Of a stretch of 64,000 nt of DNA, positions 46,301 to 52,164 are shown piece after piece. The DNA is from Euglena gracilis (Eukaryota > Euglenida > Euglenophyceae > Euglenales), in the NCBI GenBank assembly GCA_039621445.1, contig CP154956.1:13288292-13352291 (forward strand), read 5' to 3'. The notes under the pieces are model-generated. The model did no database searches and had not been told where the DNA came from. It saw only the letters and a program-made list of their open reading frames with translations. Each line of letters opens with the position of its first letter. The stretch's first letter is position 1. A program made the position numbers and the translations under genes.

Positions 46301-48024
46301 CATCGCCCCTTGTGGGAACGGCTTGGGGGAGGAAATAGCTCAGAAAATGGGCTGGTGCTGAACTCCGGCGAAGGGACTGTTTCAGCGGCATTTGTGAAAT
46401 GCAGGCCCGGACAAGGCCGTGCCACGCATGGAGCCACGGAACAGTGGCGCTCTTGCATTCAGAGGAAAGTATGAAGAATGGCATGAAAAGTGGAAAAAAT
46501 AGGAACTTTTGTAAATCATCGTTGTGAACACTCCTCTCATTTCTACACAGAAAAGAGTTGCTGAGGGCACCACTTTGGGCTGCTCTTGGGAATTGGTATG
46601 GCCCAGCTTGAGCGGGCAGTAAAGTTATTAAAGCCCCCAAGCTGGTCTGAGGGACGGGAACAGCTTGGGGGGAGCACCAGATGTGGTTTTCTGGGGGTGA
46701 GGGTTTGCCTGTTGTGTTGTGTTGTGTGTGTGTGTTGTGTGCGTGTGTGTGTGCTTTGTGTGCGTGTGTACGTGTTGTGTGTCCCCCCCCCCTGGGTCGG
46801 GGCAGGGGCCACCTTGAGAACTGGCGGATTATCACTATGGTCCCGGCTCCGTTTCTGATTTTTTTTTCAGTCGCGAGCAACTGGATTTCTAGCTTCCGAA
46901 TCACCTCCGATTGACCCCAACTCCCCCGCCAGGCCCGAGTTATTCACCCGCGAAGGGGTCCAAACTGGGTAGGTTTGGCCCCCCCCTCTTCCGACTCTGC
47001 CATTTCGTCGGGGAGAGATTTTCGGTCAAAAGAATCTATTTTTCGAAAAAAATCTCGAGAAAATGTACGTTATCTCCGGAAGTGTCCCACTGACGAAATA
47101 TGCCCCTGGAGGCTCTCTATCCCCCCCCCCCCCGTTCGCCGTTTTGGCCGCCGACACGCCTGGCCAGTTTTCCGGCGCGCTTTTGCGGCCCAAAACGGCC
47201 ATTTTTGGGTGTTTTTTTTGGGCCGTTTTTGGCTCAAAGAATCGGTTTTTTTATCTCGACAATGAAGCAAAATCAAAGAAAATGTCTGGAGAGCAAAAAC
47301 GAAGCCCTTGGAATGCCCTATCCAACCATGGTTCACTTTTCCCCCAACTCTTCATGTAGCCCAAGTTTATGGCCATTTTCCGGCCAATTTTGGCCCATTT
47401 CAGGGGCCATTTTGGGTGTCATGTATGTGTGTGTTGTGTGTGTGTTCGTGTGTGTGTGTGTGTGTGTTGTGCACGCGCTGTCAAACCCCCCCCCCTTGTC
47501 CCTGAAGACCCCACCCGGGCTGCGCCAGCACTATGGCATCCGGCGGCGGGCGGCGGCAGCCCTGCTGCAGGAGATGGCGGACTTCACGCGGCCGAAGCAG
47601 AACGCACACGACCGCATCGTGGCGGACTACATCGCCAGCGGCCGGCTGAACGTGTACCGCGCCCGGGGGGCCTTTGCTGTCCTGTCCCGCTCTCTCACAC
47701 TTTCAAATCTGTTGCACGACAGTGGGTTTTGCGTGAATTGCACAGGAATTCCCAATGTTTGCACAACATGCACGCCCCATTGTGCATAATGTGAGCGGAA
47801 CAGAAGGAACTGGCAATGGTCAGTGGTTTTTGTTTTAAAGGCCGTTTCGGAAGAGCTACTCTGCCAAAGTTTCTCTAGTGCATTTTTTTTTTGCTGGCAG
47901 TCTTTCCCCCCTATTTTTCTCTGCAATTTTCCATCTGCACACACAACCACACATGCATACACAACACAAACCACACACACACACACAAAACACAATTGCA
48001 CACACACACACACAAAACACAATT

Positions 48025-48058
<34 letters not shown>

Positions 48059-48081
48059 TACACACACACGATACACACACA

Positions 48082-48119
<38 letters not shown>

Positions 48120-50728
48120 AGCACACCAAAACCACAAACACAGCCCAACACACGAGTATTCCCCCCACCTCGTTGCCCGGACCCCTGGCCCCACCCCCGC
48201 CACCCTCACCAGCCAGTACTGGCTGCTGAACAAGACCGCCCGCTGGGCCGCCCCGGGCCTCTTCCGCTCCGATGCCGACGACGCCCCCGGCGCCCCCAAG
48301 CGCCGCCACCGCGGCTGACGGCCGCCGCCCCGGGCTTTGCTTCCGTGTTGCCCCCCCCCCCCCCTCTGAGGAGGGAGGGAAAATTACCCAGCCCCCCACC
48401 CCCCCTAGTCCCCCACCCCTGTTGGCTTTGGGGTCAACTCGGCCCCCAATTTACCCATTCCCAATTACCGATGGGAATTAACCAGGTTTTGAATAATGCT
48501 GAGCTCTTTACCTTGCGCGTCTTTTCACTGTAAAACCGAAAACGTGGCTCGGACGCAGAGGGGAAGTTTTGGGAAGCAATTTTGGTACGTTTTGGTGCTC
48601 ATTTTCGGCTCAAAAACAGTTCATCCGGGTCCGGGAGGCCCAAAAAAAATCGGTTTTGGGCATTTTTTTTCATTTTTTTTCGACCTTTTCGACCCAGAAA
48701 TGACCCAAAACCCATGGATTTCGGGCCAAAAACGGGGGGGGGGCCGGGGGGGGGTCGAAAAACGCTCGTTTTCGGCTCAAAAAAACAGTTTTTCCGGGTC
48801 CGGGAGGCCCAAAAAAAATTGTTTCAGGCAATTTTTTTGGGTTTTTTCGACTTTTTTGACCCAAAAATGGCCGAAAAGGGCAAAGTCAAATCAGGTCAAA
48901 ACTGTGCAAAATTGCCAAAGTTGGCCGAAAAATGTGGCCGTAACTCGGGCTAGGCAGGGAGTTGCAGGGAAATCAAAATACTGTTAGGGCATTTTAAGGG
49001 CTTCAATTTAGGTCTCTGGACATTTCGTTTGGTTCCCCACCATTTTTGAGAAATTTGAGAAAAATTGATTTTTTTGAGCCAAATTACGGCCAAGGCGCAA
49101 GCCTGCCGCACCGTTTTGGGCCGTAAATCGGCCATGTTTCGGGCTAAACGGGGAGTTGTGGGGAAATCAAAATACTGTTAGATAGGGTATCGCATTTACG
49201 TCTCCTGACATTTCCTTTGATTTTGCTTCATTTTCAAGATATTTTGGAAACATCGATTTTTTTTACCCCAAAACAACCCAAAATGTCCCCTGAAATGGGT
49301 GGAAATTGCCGAAAAATGGCCGTAACTCTGGCTGCACGAAGAGTTGGGGGAAAAGCAAACCATGGTTGGAAAGGGCATTCCATGGACTTCATTTTTGCTC
49401 TCCAGACATTTCCTTTGATTTTGCTTCATTGTGGAGATATTTTGGAAAAATCGTTTTTTTGAGCAAAAAAAAGTGGACCCAAAAACACCCCAAAGTGGCC
49501 GTTTTGGGCCGCAAAAGCGCGCCGGAACACGGGCCAGGTGTGTCGGCGGCAAAAATGGCGAATGGGGGGTGATAGAGGGCCTCCGGGGGTTCATTTCGTC
49601 AGACTGACATTTCCGGAAATAATGTAACCCCCCCCCCCCAAAATAAGACCCGGGTCTTATTTTTGGGTCCTTTGCTGGAAGCCTCCAGGGGGGGTCATAT
49701 TTTGGGGGGGGTCTTATTTTTAAATTTTTTCTTGACCGACCCGGGCCCGAAAAAGCACCATTTTTCAGGTTCCCAAGAGTGCTAAAATTTTTCCTTCGGC
49801 GCTTTGTGCCATGTGTAAATTGGTGTAATTTGACATTTACCATGTTTTTTTTTGCACTTCAAAAATCTGAAAGTTTTTGAAATTTCATCATTTTTGTGTA
49901 TGAAATTTGGGTTTTTGGTAAATTTTTAGGGAAAAATTTCACCGTCCCCGGCGCATTGCGCCGTCAAGGGGGGTCTTATTTTTTGGGGGGTCTTGTTTTT
50001 GGATTTTTGCTCGATCGGCCCAGGGGGGTCTTATTTTTGGGGGGTCTTATTTTTTGGGGGGGTCTTATTTTGGGGGGGGTTTACGTTTTCTCGAGATATT
50101 TTCGAAAAAAATTTGACCGATTTTTGGACCCTGGCGAAATGGCAGAGTTGGAAGAGGGGGGGGGGCGGGCCGATCCTACCAAGTTTGGACCCCTTCGGGG
50201 CTGAACAACTCGGGCCTGGCAGGGAGTTGGGGGTCAAACGGAGGTGATTCGGAAACTAGAAATCCAGTCGCTTGCGACTGAAATAAAAATTACGGGAACC
50301 GGGTCGGGGTCATGGTGATACTCCACCGGTTCCCGAGGTGGCCCCGAGGGGGTTTCGACCCCCTTTTGCCCAGGGGTAAGCTTCGCTCTTACCCATGAAG
50401 GGATAAGAGCTCAGCGACCCCCCTACCTATAAACCTCCCCCTCGGGCCGACCAAACAAACCGGGACTTACCTCCCCCCCCCTTGTCCAATGACCGGCCTT
50501 GTCCAACGACCCCCCTCCCAGTCAGTAGTGATCTTTTTCCAGGTGATTTTTTTCCAGACTTGTACAACAAATGTCGTGGTGTACGCCAAAATGCGCGGTT
50601 TCACCACCGTGCCCTTACCAAAGCAGAGTTAACCAGCACATACAGGAACCTATGCGTTGGTGCCTTGTTGATTGCCGCATGTTTCTCCCTTTTTTTCATC
50701 ATGAATCTGAGAGTTGTGGCCATGTCAG
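17998..50728 (+). CDS. Plastid-type omega-3 (FAD7/8-like) fatty acid desaturase, 8 exons found, 3' end missing
   Basis: Membrane di-iron desaturase that should insert the omega-3 double bond into plastid (or ER) lipids. Exons: 17998-18082, 18334-18567, 20665-20750, 21761-21877, 24542-24630, 35922-36012, 38818-38965, 50543-50728. All join in phase (345 codons). Protein order: presequence, [19 protein letters not shown] (family PPF...AIPxHCF), [15 protein letters not shown] (His box 1), [20 protein letters not shown] (His box 2), [10 protein letters not shown], membrane segment, [19 protein letters not shown]. This order matches FAD7/8 desaturases; Delta-12 activity cannot be excluded. The third box (HxxHH) was not located, so the gene is incomplete here or the last exons were missed. 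Introns are GT-AG, one GC-AG. Confidence 0.82.
18334..18567 (+). CDS. Desaturase exon 2: transit-peptide region and stop-transfer segment
   Basis: Acceptor GTTGAAG, then phase-1 continuation: [19 protein letters not shown] (Ser/Thr/Arg), then [20 protein letters not shown] as second hydrophobic segment, then [20 protein letters not shown] and [12 protein letters not shown]. Donor gtatgc, phase 1. About 21 residues separate the two hydrophobic segments, shorter than the usual roughly 60 in known Euglena class I presequences. Confidence 0.75.
18513..18900. repeat. GTGTATCGGCAAA repeats in desaturase intron 2
   Basis: Several near copies of GTGTATCGGCAAAAATTTTT at 18738-18845, repeated at 20220-20270. 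A minisatellite-like array; translation on either strand gives only Thr/Lys-rich repeats. Confidence 0.6.
18929..19768. mobile_element. TIR element with GGGCTCTGGCTTCACGCCCG ends, about 840 bp
   Basis: TTGAAACCGTG, GGGCTCTGGCTTCACGCCCG and AACCGG at the left are mirrored at the right (19720-19768), roughly 45-bp imperfect inverted repeats. The interior holds a degenerate tandem repeat whose unit contains GAGAAGAGCTTTCGATCGAT (19275, 19430 variant, 19570). No transposase. It lies in desaturase intron 2. Confidence 0.7.
18967..19020. repeat. 23-bp-arm hairpin with CCAGAACGCCGGTTCGG
   Basis: TTCCAGAACGCCGGTTCGGC and the reverse complement GCCGAACCGGCGTTCTGGAA, separated by about 10 nt. The same 17-mer is reused in the large palindrome at 19770. 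Confidence 0.8.
19770..19893. repeat. Perfect 60-bp palindrome with 4-nt loop
   Basis: Left arm 19770-19829, loop TGCC, right arm 19834-19893, no mismatch in 60 bp. Each arm contains two copies of CCAGAACGCCGGTTCGG. Perfect arms imply very recent origin or gene-conversion-like maintenance. It abuts the right end of the 18929-19768 element. Confidence 0.9.
20665..20750 (+). CDS. Desaturase exon 3
   Basis: Acceptor TTTGCAG, then (G)[18 protein letters not shown] and [11 protein letters not shown]. Equivalent to the PPFTLGDIKKAIP region before the first membrane segment of plant FAD proteins. Donor gtatgc, phase 0. Confidence 0.85.
21033..21365 (+). repeat. Dispersed repeat copy 1 (partner at 62385-62700)
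   Basis: Shared with 62385-62700 in the same orientation: GGGTCTGACTTTGGC, TGAAAATG(T/A)AGGTAAAAA, AAAAATGCTAAAT, AGAAAGTACAA and CCCCAAAGGGGGGTTT. It contains C/G runs with AATAATG termini like the TA-flanked elements. No coding potential. Confidence 0.7.
21761..21877 (+). CDS. Desaturase exon 4, first membrane region
   Basis: Acceptor TTGCTTTCAG, then [18 protein letters not shown] and [21 protein letters not shown]. It corresponds to HCFxRSxxxSxSYVxRD in the FAD family. Donor gtacat, phase 0, 39 codons. Confidence 0.9.
21878..24541. other. Desaturase intron 4 (2.66 kb)
   Basis: Apart from the hAT-like element at 22688 it contains C/G runs and short direct repeats around GTGAACTTC and TTCACCGGTGAAC (23370-23455, 24040-24140). 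No gene seen. Confidence 0.6.
22688..23137. mobile_element. hAT-like MITE family A, target duplication TTTGGAAT
   Basis: Ends CAGGGGTTTTCTTAAG and CTTAAGAAAACCCCTG, perfect inverted repeats, with the 8-bp duplication TTTGGAAT on both sides. The interior shares CCAGCCAGCAGC and TCGACCCAGCCCAGCCC with copies at 27118 and 40307. Confidence 0.92.
24542..24630 (+). CDS. Desaturase exon 5 with histidine box 1
   Basis: Acceptor CTTTGCAG, then [18 protein letters not shown] and [11 protein letters not shown], ending with two bases GG before gtgtgc (phase 2). HDCGHGSFS is the omega-3/plastid form of the first iron-binding box. Confidence 0.92.
25301..25380 (+). pseudogene. Decayed duplicate of desaturase exon 5
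   Basis: After TTTTTTGCAG it reads GTGCTGTGGAACATCGTTGG, matching exon 5 with one codon deleted, then GFCGWC; it diverges before the box, so HDCGH is lost. The T-rich sequence downstream also resembles that after exon 5 (TTTTTGCCTTCTTG). A local duplication of exon plus intron, 760 bp away. Confidence 0.8.
25626..26437. mobile_element. TA-flanked TIR element with AAATAACATC repeats, 812 bp
   Basis: Left end CTGTCGTAGGAAAAAATAAC, right end (inverse) CTGTCCTCGGAAAAAATAAC, between TA at 25624 and 26438. Further AAATAACATC units sit inside both ends. It is longer than the poly-C elements and has coding-like sequence on the minus strand (25808-26384). Confidence 0.85.
25808..26384 (-). pseudogene. 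Coding-like cargo of the 812-bp TIR element, unknown
   Basis: Three short minus-strand frames with non-repetitive composition: [20 protein letters not shown], then [20 protein letters not shown], then [20 protein letters not shown]. Stops and frame changes separate them. They could be a decayed element protein or a captured host fragment; no family recognised. Confidence 0.35.
26580..26850 (+). repeat. Dispersed repeat unit (CAATTTAGGTCTCTGGACAT), intron copy
   Basis: TTTCAATTTAGGTCTCTGGA, CCCCACCATTTTTGAGAAAT and AAAATACTGTT are shared with 48950-49080 and, in part, with 24765-24830 and 49140-49450. Confidence 0.7.
27118..27411. mobile_element. hAT-like MITE family A, copy 2
   Basis: CAGGGGTTTCCTCAAG ... 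CTTAAGAAAACCCCTG, with AACCCTGG before and AACCGTGG after (7 of 8). It lies at the edge of the large duplicated segment and corresponds to the copy at 40307. Confidence 0.85.
27412..28657. repeat. Large direct duplication, copy 1 (partner 40819-42054)
   Basis: Nearly identical to 40819-42054 over about 1.2 kb with small indels. It contains an internal repeat of GATGGTGAATTTCACTGCAC (27519 and 27788). The minus-strand 246-codon frame ([20 protein letters not shown] onward, 27909-28649) is broken by indels in the other copy, so it is probably not a gene. Confidence 0.85.
28660..32550. other. Desaturase intron 5, middle part, no gene seen
   Basis: Low-information sequence with a few C runs (29380, 29560, 30320). 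GATGCCCCCCCCAATC and CCCAATTCAGAA recur at 29550-29590 and 30318-30340. Frames on both strands lack recognisable motifs. Confidence 0.5.
30802..30881 (+). repeat. Two perfect tandem 40-bp units
   Basis: GTGCCATGCTTTGGAACTCC and the following 20 bp (ending CAGGGGCCC) occur twice in succession with no mismatch seen apart from the last base. Confidence 0.9.
32564..32814. mobile_element. hAT-like MITE family B, target duplication ATCCCAGC
   Basis: Ends CAGACTTCTGCTTAAG and GCAAAAGCCTG, flanked on both sides by ATCCCAGC. The interior shares GGATTGCAGTCC, CCTCATTTCCACCTC and AGCCGATTGGCTAGCCAG with 36455-36880 and 37223-37674. Confidence 0.9.
32935..33237. mobile_element. hAT-like MITE family C, target duplication CTCCAAAG
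   Basis: CAGGCTGTTTTTTA ... TAAAAAAAAAACAGCCCG with CTCCAAAG duplicated on both sides. The interior has GTGCCTGCCTGGGCAGGCAC, GGCGCC palindromes and GGAATGTGCCTGG, shared with the copy at 63651. Confidence 0.9.
34217..34395. repeat. (CATA)n microsatellite, about 178 bp
   Basis: Uninterrupted tetranucleotide repeat, bordered by AT repeats (34150-34210) and TGTGTG sequence. Confidence 0.98.
34645..34953. mobile_element. hAT-like MITE family D, target duplication GGCTGGCC
   Basis: CAGGGCGGTCCATAAG ... CTTAAGGACCGCCCTG with GGCTGGCC on both sides. The interior TTTGGGTGGATGG and ATGCCAAATTTCTTTGCCCA recurs at 38690-38780, inside the intron just before desaturase exon 7. Confidence 0.9.
35922..36012 (+). 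CDS. Desaturase exon 6 with histidine box 2
   Basis: Acceptor CTTTCCAG; the first G completes the glycine of exon 5, then [18 protein letters not shown] and [12 protein letters not shown]. The box is H-W-H-H-H (HxxHH with x = W,H). Exon ends CAG before gcatgg, so the donor is GC, not GT. Phase 0. Confidence 0.9.
36455..36880. mobile_element. hAT-like MITE family B, target duplication CTCCAGGT
   Basis: CAGGCTTTTGCTTTCG ... CTCAAGTAGAAGCCTG between perfect 8-bp duplications CTCCAGGT. Confidence 0.92.
37223..37674. mobile_element. hAT-like MITE family B, target duplication ACCCCAGG
   Basis: CAGGCTTCTGCTTAAG ... CTTAAGCAAAAGCCTG between perfect duplications ACCCCAGG. Close to the copy at 36455 (shared TAGTCCAAATTTGGCTAG and CCTATTAAAAACCTCATT). 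Confidence 0.93.
38281..38470 (+). repeat. Clusters of GCGTCCCCCCC units
   Basis: Short arrays of CCCCCGCGTCC at 38283-38318 and 38415-38467, in the intron before exon 7. Simple-sequence expansion. Confidence 0.8.
38818..38965 (+). CDS. Desaturase exon 7
   Basis: Acceptor CCCTTGCAG, then [34 protein letters not shown] and [15 protein letters not shown]. It follows box 2 as HQxHxxxExDxSW does in FAD7/8, then the third membrane region. The donor gtatgt four bases beyond the first possible GT gives phase 1, which is what exon 8 needs. GC-rich compared with its introns. Confidence 0.88.
39353..39686. mobile_element. hAT-like MITE family E, target duplication ATCACAGG
   Basis: CAGGCAATTGCTTAAG ... 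GGTAAGCAATTGTATG with ATCACAGG duplicated on both sides. The interior has GAGTGACTGACTGGTTTTT repeats, also seen at 24350, 34580, 35090 and 38080, so other copies exist in this gene. Confidence 0.88.
40307..40818. mobile_element. hAT-like MITE family A, target duplication AACCCTGG
   Basis: CAGGGGTTTTCTTAAG ... CTTAAGAAAATCCCTG between perfect 8-bp AACCCTGG duplications. Confidence 0.92.
40819..42054. repeat. Large direct duplication, copy 2
   Basis: Partner of 27412-28657. Identity ends at CCTCGTGAGGAATTTGT in both copies. Differences are mostly short indels. Confidence 0.85.
42463..42615 (+). repeat. Degenerate GT/GCGTGC tract upstream of the glycosyltransferase
   Basis: TGCGTGCGTGCATGC-type repeat over about 150 bp immediately before the start of the next gene; Cys/Val/Ala translation only. 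Confidence 0.85.
42681..42776 (+). CDS. Glycosyltransferase exon 1
   Basis: [20 protein letters not shown] then [12 protein letters not shown]. An AG (TTTAG) 14 bp upstream of ATG could accept the spliced leader. The 3' border shares GAC (42774-42776) with 43191-43193, in phase. Confidence 0.75.
42681..48318 (+). CDS. Glycosyltransferase family 25-type protein, 8 exons, all with non-conventional intron borders
   Basis: Exons 42681-42776, 43194-43260, 43742-43809, 45003-45116, 45706-45728, 45972-46029, 47532-47683, 48207-48318 give 690 nt, 229 residues plus stop. Family-25 motifs in order: [20 protein letters not shown] (N-terminal strand, R-x-D-R), [15 protein letters not shown] (FFxAVDG), [18 protein letters not shown] (EDDV, the acidic metal/nucleotide-sugar site), DMVFLGFCF (LYLG), [15 protein letters not shown] (THAY-x-x-x-R-x-A) and [12 protein letters not shown] (D-x-x-L). 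It probably transfers a sugar from a nucleotide sugar, as in LPS and collagen galactosyltransferases; acceptor unknown. It is shorter than most relatives and lacks a clear GCALSH block, so a small exon may be missing near 44 kb. No signal peptide seen. Confidence 0.8.
43194..43260 (+). CDS. Glycosyltransferase exon 2
   Basis: [20 protein letters not shown] then PA. The 3' border lies within CCGGCCA (43254-43260), which recurs at 43735-43741; splicing anywhere within it yields FFPAIDG. Confidence 0.8.
43742..43809 (+). CDS. Glycosyltransferase exon 3
   Basis: [20 protein letters not shown] then WNW. The 3' border repeat is CTGG (43806-43809 and 44999-45002), in phase. A conventional donor gtctga would start here but has no matching in-phase AG acceptor. 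Confidence 0.7.
45003..45116 (+). CDS. Glycosyltransferase exon 4 with EDDV motif
   Basis: [20 protein letters not shown] then [20 protein letters not shown]-rich. Border repeat GAC (45114-45116 and 45703-45705). The exon may extend to DWTQL; the exact border is the least certain of the set. Confidence 0.75.
45262..45550. mobile_element. TA-flanked inverted-repeat element inside glycosyltransferase intron 4
   Basis: G run then AATTGGTCATCAATAAAATT and GGACAAAATTG at the left; CAATTTTGTCCGAACC, AATTTTATGTATGACCGAT and C run at the right, between TA at 45260 and 45551. Imperfect 40-bp TIRs. CAAATATTTCCGGAC and its inverse form a second inner pair. Confidence 0.85.
45706..45728 (+). CDS. Glycosyltransferase exon 5 (23 nt)
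   Basis: MVFLGFC(F). Very short exon; its 3' border repeat TCTGCTT (45722-45728) recurs at 45965-45971, in phase. Confidence 0.65.
45972..46029 (+). CDS. Glycosyltransferase exon 6
   Basis: [19 protein letters not shown]. The 3' border repeat is GCAC (46026-46029 and 47528-47531), in phase, giving [15 protein letters not shown] across the junction. Confidence 0.75.
46790..47430 (+). repeat. Dispersed repeat R, copy 1 (inside glycosyltransferase intron 6)
   Basis: Reverse complement of 49300-50330 and of 61800-62260: AACTGGATTTCTAGCTTCCG, GGTCCAAACTGG, CATTTCGTCGGGG, TTTTGCGGCCCAAAACGGCC and CCGACACGCCTGGCC. No open frame with motifs. Confidence 0.85.
47532..47683 (+). CDS. Glycosyltransferase exon 7
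   Basis: [40 protein letters not shown] and [10 protein letters not shown]. Strongly GC-rich. The 3' border repeat CCT (47681-47683, 48204-48206) is in phase. Confidence 0.85.
47953..48118. repeat. CA-dinucleotide tract in glycosyltransferase intron 7
   Basis: Imperfect (CA)n with ACAAAACACAATTG insertions, about 165 bp. Confidence 0.95.
48207..48318 (+). CDS. Glycosyltransferase exon 8 and stop
   Basis: [20 protein letters not shown] then [17 protein letters not shown] and TGA at 48316. Basic C-terminus without an ER retention signal. Confidence 0.75.
48319..48930. other. Spacer after the glycosyltransferase gene
   Basis: C-rich then repeats of AACAGTTCATCCGGGTCCGG or AACAGTTTTTCCGGGTCCGG with GGAGGCCCAAAAAAAAT (48618 and 48785), a direct repeat of about 165 bp. 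No gene seen. Confidence 0.55.
48930..49500. repeat. Three tandem-like degenerate units of a dispersed repeat
   Basis: Units at about 48930, 49130 and 49310 each contain (G)CCGTAACTC or equivalent, GGGAGTTG, AAATCAAAATACTGTTAG or AAAGCAAACCATGG, TCTCTGGACATTT or TCTCCAGACATTT and ATTTTGGAAAAAT. The third unit runs into repeat R copy 2. Confidence 0.7.
49300..50330 (-). repeat. Dispersed repeat R, copy 2, interrupted by a TA element
   Basis: Matches copy 1 in reverse and copy 3 (61800-62260) directly. Continuity breaks at 49625 and resumes at 50082; the break is filled by the element below. Copy 3 gives the empty site. Confidence 0.85.
49627..50081. mobile_element. TA-flanked element (AAAATAAGAC family) with documented empty site
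   Basis: Left C run plus AAAATAAGACC, right GGTCTTATTTT plus G run, between TA at 49625 and 50082. Multiple GGGGTCTTATTTTTT units at the right end. Uninterrupted sequence at 61994-62015 (TTCCGGAAATAATGTGTC) shows the target before insertion. Confidence 0.9.
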
Positions 50729-50891
50729 GTAAAGGAAACTTTTTTCTTCACTTTGGGGCGAATCGGGAGATAATTTTTTCGACCCCGGTCTTGTCTAACG
50801 ACCCCCCACCCGTTAGTAGTGATATTTGGCCAAAATAGCGACCACCCCGGTCAGTAGCAATATTTAGCAGTCGTTGGACAAGGGGGGAAGG
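50470..50891. mobile_element. TA-flanked inverted repeats (CCTTGTCCAATGACC family) enclosing desaturase exon 8
   Basis: CCTCC run CTTGTCCAATGACC at the left, GTCGTTGGACAAGG run AAGG at the right, between TA at 50468 and 50892. Inner repeats TTGTCCAACGACC and CAGTCAGTAGTGAT flank the exon on both sides. Related sequence at 52178-52466 (TGTCCAACGACC ... GGTCGTTGGCCA). Confidence 0.75.
50543..50728 (+). CDS. Probable desaturase exon 8, or exon of another membrane protein
   Basis: Acceptor CTTTTTCCAG, then (C)[37 protein letters not shown] and [20 protein letters not shown]. In FAD7/8 the corresponding region is G-x-H-x-x-P-x-x-D-L-F followed by LTST, a hydrophobic AALL segment and L-x-x-x-G; the spacing and the LTST motif fit. 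Phase 1 at both ends matches exon 7. Donor gtaaag. Because 11.6 kb and another gene intervene, it might belong to a different gene. Confidence 0.55.
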
Positions 50892-51444
50892 TATACCCCC
50901 CCCCCCCCCCGGGGAAGAAAAATGAACACCGCTGGGGACGATTTTTTTTCGGCCGCAAACCACCCAAAAACTGATTTTTTTGCAGTTCCTTGAGACCGAT
51001 TATCTTCAAAAATGCAATTTTCGCAACTTTTGACAAAATTCGCAAAAAGTGTCAATTTCGGTGGGTTTTGGGGTCATTTGGGGGGGGGGCTTGTAACCCC
51101 CCACCTATAAACCCCCCTTCGGCCCACCAACCAAACCGGATCTTATTAACCCCAGGGGGGTTTTACCTACCCCCCCCCCTGTTGCGGTTGGGGATTACTT
51201 ACCCCCTCCAAAGTTAGCCCCTGGCCTGTCCGCCCCCCTTTATTGGTATCTGGCTTGGCTTGTTGTCTGGGCAGTCCAGGCGGGGGACTGCCCAGGTTCT
51301 TTGCCGGTTTGAGTATGGACCAGGAATCGGAAACTCGCTTCCTCCAACCCCCAACTTACCAGCTGTTTCTTGGAAGGTCCATTTTTTAGGGGCTGCTTCT
51401 GCCGGTGGTTTGGCTTAGAGCAAAGGACTCAATAAGAGGCCAAA

Positions 51445-51530
51445 ATGAACGAAAATGGGCCTAAAGTTTCTGAGCAGGAGTCCAAATCAGCTAAAGAGCC
51501 CAAGTTTTTGAGTGAATCGGAAACAGGGTT
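51445..51530 (+). CDS. Possible first exon of an unidentified gene
   Basis: MNENGPKVSEQESKSAKEPK then FLSESETG, followed by a T tract (gttttt) that could begin an intron. An AG at about 51417 (GGCTTAG) precedes the ATG. Acidic/serine composition, no homolog recognised. Confidence 0.3.
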
Positions 51531-52164
51531 TTTTTTAAAAGACCGGGGGGGGTCCCCACCCACCCCCCTGGACAAAAAAATGGCCGAAAAATCGCAAAAA
51601 GTGCTAAAAATAGCACTTTTTCGGCGCCGAAAAGTATATCCCACCCCCCTCTGGGGAGACCCCCCCAGGGGCGCTGCATCACTGCCCGGTTCTGCTGCAC
51701 TCCGACGTGTCGAAGCGCAAATGAAACATATTCTTGGGGGTGCAAGGACCAAAGCAAGAGGGGGGAAGCGGATATTCCGAAGGACACGGCGAAGATTGGA
51801 TAGGAAGGGTCGGTGGAGTTTTGGAGCGCAACCCCCCCAAGTTTTAAAATGGCATGGAGAAAACAGAAACACATTTCATGACAATTTTCAATTTCAATCT
51901 CTTCAATTTCCTGACAATTTGACGATATTCCATGGGAAGGGAAGAGTGGCTGAGGGGAGAATACACAGCGGAGGAAGGAAAAGGAGAGGTCATGCCAGTT
52001 GGTCTGCCAATGCTTGAAAACAGGGTTGGTTGTTCCCTTCTGCTGTTGGCGCCAACGTGCCCCCTCCCCCCGAAGTTGCTCCCCCCCCCCCCAGCCTGTT
52101 GGGGCTAACATGAAACGGGCCGATGAGTTTGGGGGGAGCAATGCACTGTTTTTTGAGACATGGG

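Larger units (their letters stand above)
38966..50542. other. Desaturase intron 7 (11.6 kb) containing a whole glycosyltransferase gene
   Basis: If exon 8 belongs to the desaturase, this single intron carries the family-25 gene at 42681-48318, two hAT-like elements, a duplicated 1.2-kb segment and dispersed repeats. The alternative is that the desaturase stops short and the two genes lie in series. Confidence 0.5.
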
